A program made the position numbers and the translations under genes. Of a DNA stretch of 10,209 bases, positions 4,422 through 10,209 are shown piece after piece; positions within the stretch are counted from its first letter, which is position 1, and every line of letters starts with the position of its first letter. Source of the stretch: Candidatus Sodaliphilus fimicaballi (GTDB taxonomy: Bacteria > Bacteroidota > Bacteroidia > Bacteroidales > Muribaculaceae); NCBI GenBank assembly GCA_018065165.1, contig JAGHTV010000154.1, positions 1 to 10,209 on the forward strand, written 5' to 3'. The notes below the pieces were generated by a model. It was not told where the DNA came from and made no database searches. It saw only the letters and a list, made by a program, of their open reading frames with translations.

Positions 4422-7400
4422 ATGTCAGTTTCTAAACAACCCCGTGTAAATTTTGCACGTGTCAAGAATCCGTATCCATATCCTGATTTTCTTGACGTGC
4501 AGTTACAATCATTCAGAGATTTTCTGCAGTTAGATACACCTACTGAAAAGAGAAAGAACGAGGGACTTTACAAGGTGTTTAGCGAGAACTTCCCCATCCA
4601 GGACACTCGCAACAACTTTGTACTTGAATTCCTTGACTACTACATTGACCCGCCGCGTTACACGATCGAGGAGTGCCTTGACCGTGGCTTGACTTATTGT
4701 GTACCCCTGAAGGCTAAGATGAAGCTCTTCTGTACCGACCCCGACCATGAGGACTTTGCAACCGAGGTTGAGGACGTGTACCTGGGCAACATCCCCTACA
4801 TGACCGATAAGGGCACATTCGTTATCAATGGCGCTGAGCGTGTTGTTGTATCACAGTTGCACCGTTCACCTGGTGTATTCTTTGGTCAGAGCCTTCACCC
4901 GAATGGCACCAAGTTGTACTCGGCTCGTATCATCCCCTTCCGTGGTTCATGGATTGAGTTTGCGACCGACATCAACAATGTGATGTATGCTTACATCGAC
5001 CGTAAGAAGAAATTACCCGTAACCACCCTGTTGCGTGCGATAGGTCTGGAAACTGACAACGACATCATCAAGGTGTTTGGTCTGGCCGAGGAACTCAAGG
5101 TCAACAAGACCAACCTGAAGAAGGCTGTGGGCCGCAAGCTGGCTGCCCGCATCATTAAGTCGTGGAACGAGGAGTTTGTTGACACCGACACTGGCGAGAC
5201 TTACTCAATCGAGCGTAACGAAGTCGTTATCGACCGCGACACTGTAATTGAAGAAGAGAATGTGGCTGAGATCCTGGAGAGCGGCGTACAGACTATCCTC
5301 GTACACAAGGAGGACATCAACACCAGCGACTACCAGATCATCTTCAACACCCTGAACAAGGATACTTGCAACAGTGAGAAGGAAGCCATCAATTATATCT
5401 ACCGACAACTGCGCAACGCGGAGCCACCAGATGATGCAAGCGCTCGCGAGGTAATCATCAACTTGTTCTTCAGCGACAAGCGTTATGACTTGGGTGATGT
5501 GGGTCGTTTCCGCATCAACCGCAAGCTCAACATGGACATCCCCATGGAGACACGCGTGCTCACTAAGGAGGACATCATTGAGATTATCAAGTATCTCATC
5601 GGCCTTATCAACAGCAAGACCGACGTTGACGATATTGACCACTTGAGCAACCGCCGTGTGCGCACAGTGGGCGAGCAGCTGTACAACCAGTTTGGCGTGG
5701 GTCTTGCCCGCATGGCACGCACCATACGCGAACGCATGAACGTGCGTGATAATGAGGTATTCACTCCCCTTGACCTGATCAATGCAAAGACCATCTCATC
5801 GGTAATCAATACTTTCTTTGGCACTAACGCGTTGTCACAATTCATGGACCAGACTAACCCTCTGGCCGAGATTACTCACAAGCGTCGTATGTCGGCTCTT
5901 GGTCCTGGCGGTCTCTCTCGTGAGCGTGCAGGCTTTGAGGTGCGCGACGTTCACTACACACACTATGGTCGCCTGTGTCCTATCGAGACTCCTGAAGGTC
6001 CCAACATCGGTCTGATTTCATCACTGTGTGTATATGCTAAGATTAACAAGCTCGGTTTCATCGAGACTCCATACCGTGTAATTAAGGACCACAAGGTTAA
6101 CCTTAATAACGATGACATCGTTTACCTGACCGCCGAGGCCGAGGAAGGCAAGATCATCGCTCAGGGTAACGCACCTCTCAACGACGACGGTTCGTTCCAG
6201 CGCACACGCGTTAAGTCTCGTCTCGACGCCGACTTCCCCGTTGTTGCTCCCGACCAGGTTGACTACATGGATGTATCTCCCCAACAGATTGCATCTATCG
6301 CAGCCGCTCTGATCCCCTTCCTGGAGCACGACGATGCTAACCGTGCCCTCATGGGTGCCAACATGATGCGTCAGGCAGTGCCCCTGCTGCGCAGCGAGGC
6401 TCCTATCGTGGGTACAGGTATCGAGAAGCGTCTTGCTTACGACAGCCGCACTCAAATCCAAGCCGAGGGCGCTGGTGTTGTAGAGTATGTTGACGCTGAC
6501 GTTATCCGCATACGCTATGACCGTACCGAGGAGGAGCAATTCATCAGCTTCGACGAGCCGGTTAAGGAATACCACTTGCCCAAGTTCCGCAAGACCAACC
6601 AGAGCACTACAATTGACTTGCGTCCCATCTGTGACCGCGGTCAACGCGTAGAGAAGGGTGACATCCTCACCGAGGGTTACTCAACCGAGGACGGCGAGCT
6701 TGCACTGGGCCGCAACCTGAAGGTGGCTTACATGCCCTGGAAGGGTTACAACTATGAGGATGCTATCGTGCTCAACGAGCGCATGGTACGCGAGGATATC
6801 CTCACATCGGTTCACGTCGACGAGTACACACTCGAGGTGCGTGAGACCAAGCGTGGTATGGAAGAGCTCACTAACGACATCCCCAACGTGAGCGAGGATG
6901 CAACTAAGGATCTTGACGAGCGTGGTATCATCCGCGTGGGTGCACACGTCATCCCCGGCGATATCCTCATCGGTAAGATTACTCCTAAGGGTGAGAGCGA
7001 TCCCACTCCCGAGGAGAAGCTGCTGCGCGCTATCTTTGGCGACAAGGCTGGCGACGTTAAGGATGCTTCACTCAAGGCTAATCCCTCACTCAAGGGTGTT
7101 ATCATAGGTACTCGCCTGTTTGCCCGCGCCGTGCGCAAGCGTACTCGCGGTGGCGATCCCGAGCAAGCTAAGCTCGACACTGAGTACACAGCACGCCAGG
7201 AAGAGCTGCGCGCTCTCCTGCTCGACAAGCTGGCTACTCTCACCGAGGGCAAGACATCACAAGGCGTTAAGGACTATCTCGACACCGAGGTTGTGCCCAA
7301 GGGTGTTCAATTCACTCTCGAGGTGCTCAGCACAATTGACAACTTTGAGTCAATCAACCGGAGCAAGTGGACAGCCGATGCTCACCTCATCGACCTCATC

Positions 7401-8228
7401 CGCACCTGCATCATGAACTACCTGCACAAGAGCAAGTCGATCGATGCTGAGTTGCGTCGCAAGAAGTTTGACCTCTCAATTGGCGATGAGCTCCCCACAG
7501 GCATCATGCAGCTGGCTAAGGTATATGTAGCTAAGAAGCGTAAGATTGGTGTTGGTGATAAGATGGCGGGTCGTCACGGTAACAAGGGTATCGTGTCACG
7601 CGTTGTTCGCCAAGAGGACATGCCGTTCCTGGCCGATGGTACCCCCGTCGACTTGGTACTGAATCCCCTGGGTGTGCCTTCTCGTATGAACCTTGGTCAG
7701 ATCTTCGAGGCAGTACTCGGATGGGCTGGTCGTGAAATGGGCGTCAAGTTTGCAACTCCCATCTTTGATGGTGCAAGCATGGACGACCTTAACGAGTGGA
7801 CCGACAAGGCTGGTCTGCCCCGCGGTGGCCGCACTCAGCTGTATGATGGTGCAACCGGTGAGCCCTTTGACCAGAAGGCAACAGTGGGTGTAACATACTT
7901 CTTGAAACTCGGTCACATGGTTGAGGACAAGATGCACGCCCGTTCAATTGGTCCGTACTCACTCATCACTCAACAGCCCCTTGGTGGTAAGGCACAATTT
8001 GGTGGTCAGCGTTTTGGTGAGATGGAGGTTTGGGCAATCGAGGCCTTTGGTGCATCACACGTGCTCCAAGAGATTCTCACCGTCAAGAGTGACGATGTTG
8101 CCGGCCGTAGCAAGGCCTACGAGGCAATCGTCAAGGGTGATCCCATGCCCACTCCCTCAATTCCCGAGTCACTCAACGTGCTCTTGCATGAGTTGCGCGG
8201 TTTGTGCTTGAAAGTGAAACTTGATTAA
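4422..8228 (+). CDS. rpoB: DNA-directed RNA polymerase subunit beta
   Basis: The beta subunit forms one pincer of RNA polymerase and much of the active site. The protein has 1268 residues, normal for Bacteroidota. It starts [31 protein letters not shown] in the family manner. RSPGVFF is at 148-154. The rifampicin region around D476 ([20 protein letters not shown]) keeps the residues matching E. coli Q513, D516, H526 and S531, so no classical resistance change is present. [24 protein letters not shown] and [13 protein letters not shown] follow. The active-site lysines lie in [14 protein letters not shown] (K1047, K1055). [12 protein letters not shown] (1194-1205) leads to the C-terminal anchor ending LKVKLD. 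The start is preceded by AT-rich sequence (4391-4421) without a Shine-Dalgarno. The gene lies behind an unusually long 644-base gap and 27 bases ahead of rpoC, with which it is cotranscribed. Confidence 0.99.
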   Translation: MSVSKQPRVNFARVKNPYPYPDFLDVQLQSFRDFLQLDTPTEKRKNEGLYKVFSENFPIQDTRNNFVLEFLDYYIDPPRYTIEECLDRGLTYCVPLKAKMKLFCTDPDHEDFATEVEDVYLGNIPYMTDKGTFVINGAERVVVSQLHRSPGVFFGQSLHPNGTKLYSARIIPFRGSWIEFATDINNVMYAYIDRKKKLPVTTLLRAIGLETDNDIIKVFGLAEELKVNKTNLKKAVGRKLAARIIKSWNEEFVDTDTGETYSIERNEVVIDRDTVIEEENVAEILESGVQTILVHKEDINTSDYQIIFNTLNKDTCNSEKEAINYIYRQLRNAEPPDDASAREVIINLFFSDKRYDLGDVGRFRINRKLNMDIPMETRVLTKEDIIEIIKYLIGLINSKTDVDDIDHLSNRRVRTVGEQLYNQFGVGLARMARTIRERMNVRDNEVFTPLDLINAKTISSVINTFFGTNALSQFMDQTNPLAEITHKRRMSALGPGGLSRERAGFEVRDVHYTHYGRLCPIETPEGPNIGLISSLCVYAKINKLGFIETPYRVIKDHKVNLNNDDIVYLTAEAEEGKIIAQGNAPLNDDGSFQRTRVKSRLDADFPVVAPDQVDYMDVSPQQIASIAAALIPFLEHDDANRALMGANMMRQAVPLLRSEAPIVGTGIEKRLAYDSRTQIQAEGAGVVEYVDADVIRIRYDRTEEEQFISFDEPVKEYHLPKFRKTNQSTTIDLRPICDRGQRVEKGDILTEGYSTEDGELALGRNLKVAYMPWKGYNYEDAIVLNERMVREDILTSVHVDEYTLEVRETKRGMEELTNDIPNVSEDATKDLDERGIIRVGAHVIPGDILIGKITPKGESDPTPEEKLLRAIFGDKAGDVKDASLKANPSLKGVIIGTRLFARAVRKRTRGGDPEQAKLDTEYTARQEELRALLLDKLATLTEGKTSQGVKDYLDTEVVPKGVQFTLEVLSTIDNFESINRSKWTADAHLIDLIRTCIMNYLHKSKSIDAELRRKKFDLSIGDELPTGIMQLAKVYVAKKRKIGVGDKMAGRHGNKGIVSRVVRQEDMPFLADGTPVDLVLNPLGVPSRMNLGQIFEAVLGWAGREMGVKFATPIFDGASMDDLNEWTDKAGLPRGGRTQLYDGATGEPFDQKATVGVTYFLKLGHMVEDKMHARSIGPYSLITQQPLGGKAQFGGQRFGEMEVWAIEAFGASHVLQEILTVKSDDVAGRSKAYEAIVKGDPMPTPSIPESLNVLLHELRGLCLKVKLD

Positions 8229-8255
8229 TATACTACCTCAATATAGTTAAGAAAA

Positions 8256-10209
<1,954 letters not shown>

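Noticed and set aside
5832..5898. Possible rifampicin-resistance changes in RpoB
   Set aside because: The key residues (equivalents of Q513, D516, H526, S531) are wild type. The differences N518T, S522A and I530M look like lineage variation.

Overview
The window is one end-to-end stretch of the bacterial translation/transcription core locus, all on the + strand: the 3' two-fifths-plus of tuf (EF-Tu), a tRNA-Trp gene, secE, nusG, rplK, rplA, rplJ, rplL, rpoB and the 5' part of rpoC. The gene order, the tRNA-Trp between tuf and secE, the A-rich tracts without a clear Shine-Dalgarno before almost every start codon, and the protein styles (67-aa SecE, 184-aa NusG, 1268-aa RpoB, acidic tail on L10) point to a member of Bacteroidota, most likely Bacteroidales. 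I cannot fix the genus from the sequence.

Layout: 1-603 tuf (partial), 633-669 intrinsic terminator, 677-749 tRNA-Trp, 767-970 secE, 1032-1586 nusG, 1588-1630 two small hairpins, 1655-3777 rplK-rplA-rplJ-rplL with short AT-rich gaps, 3781-3903 a cluster of three hairpins of which two are terminator-like, 3904-4421 a long gene-free stretch, 4422-8228 rpoB, 8256-10209 rpoC (runs off the window). The genes supply the ribosomal stalk and L1 stalk proteins, the essential SecE subunit of the translocon, the elongation factor NusG and the two large RNA polymerase subunits.

The part not explained by ordinary genes is the 644-base gap between rplL and rpoB. It starts with a strong terminator, has a base composition closer to the genes than to the other AT-rich gaps, holds no credible reading frame, and can be folded by hand into two compact domains. 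The larger one (4080-4388) is closed by a perfect 10-bp helix between its two ends, followed by a 6-bp helix, with eight further mutually compatible helices inside. It does not show the conserved motifs of RNase P RNA, tmRNA, 6S or SRP RNA. I treat it as a candidate new structured RNA (free ncRNA or rpoBC leader), with a small mobile element as the main alternative.
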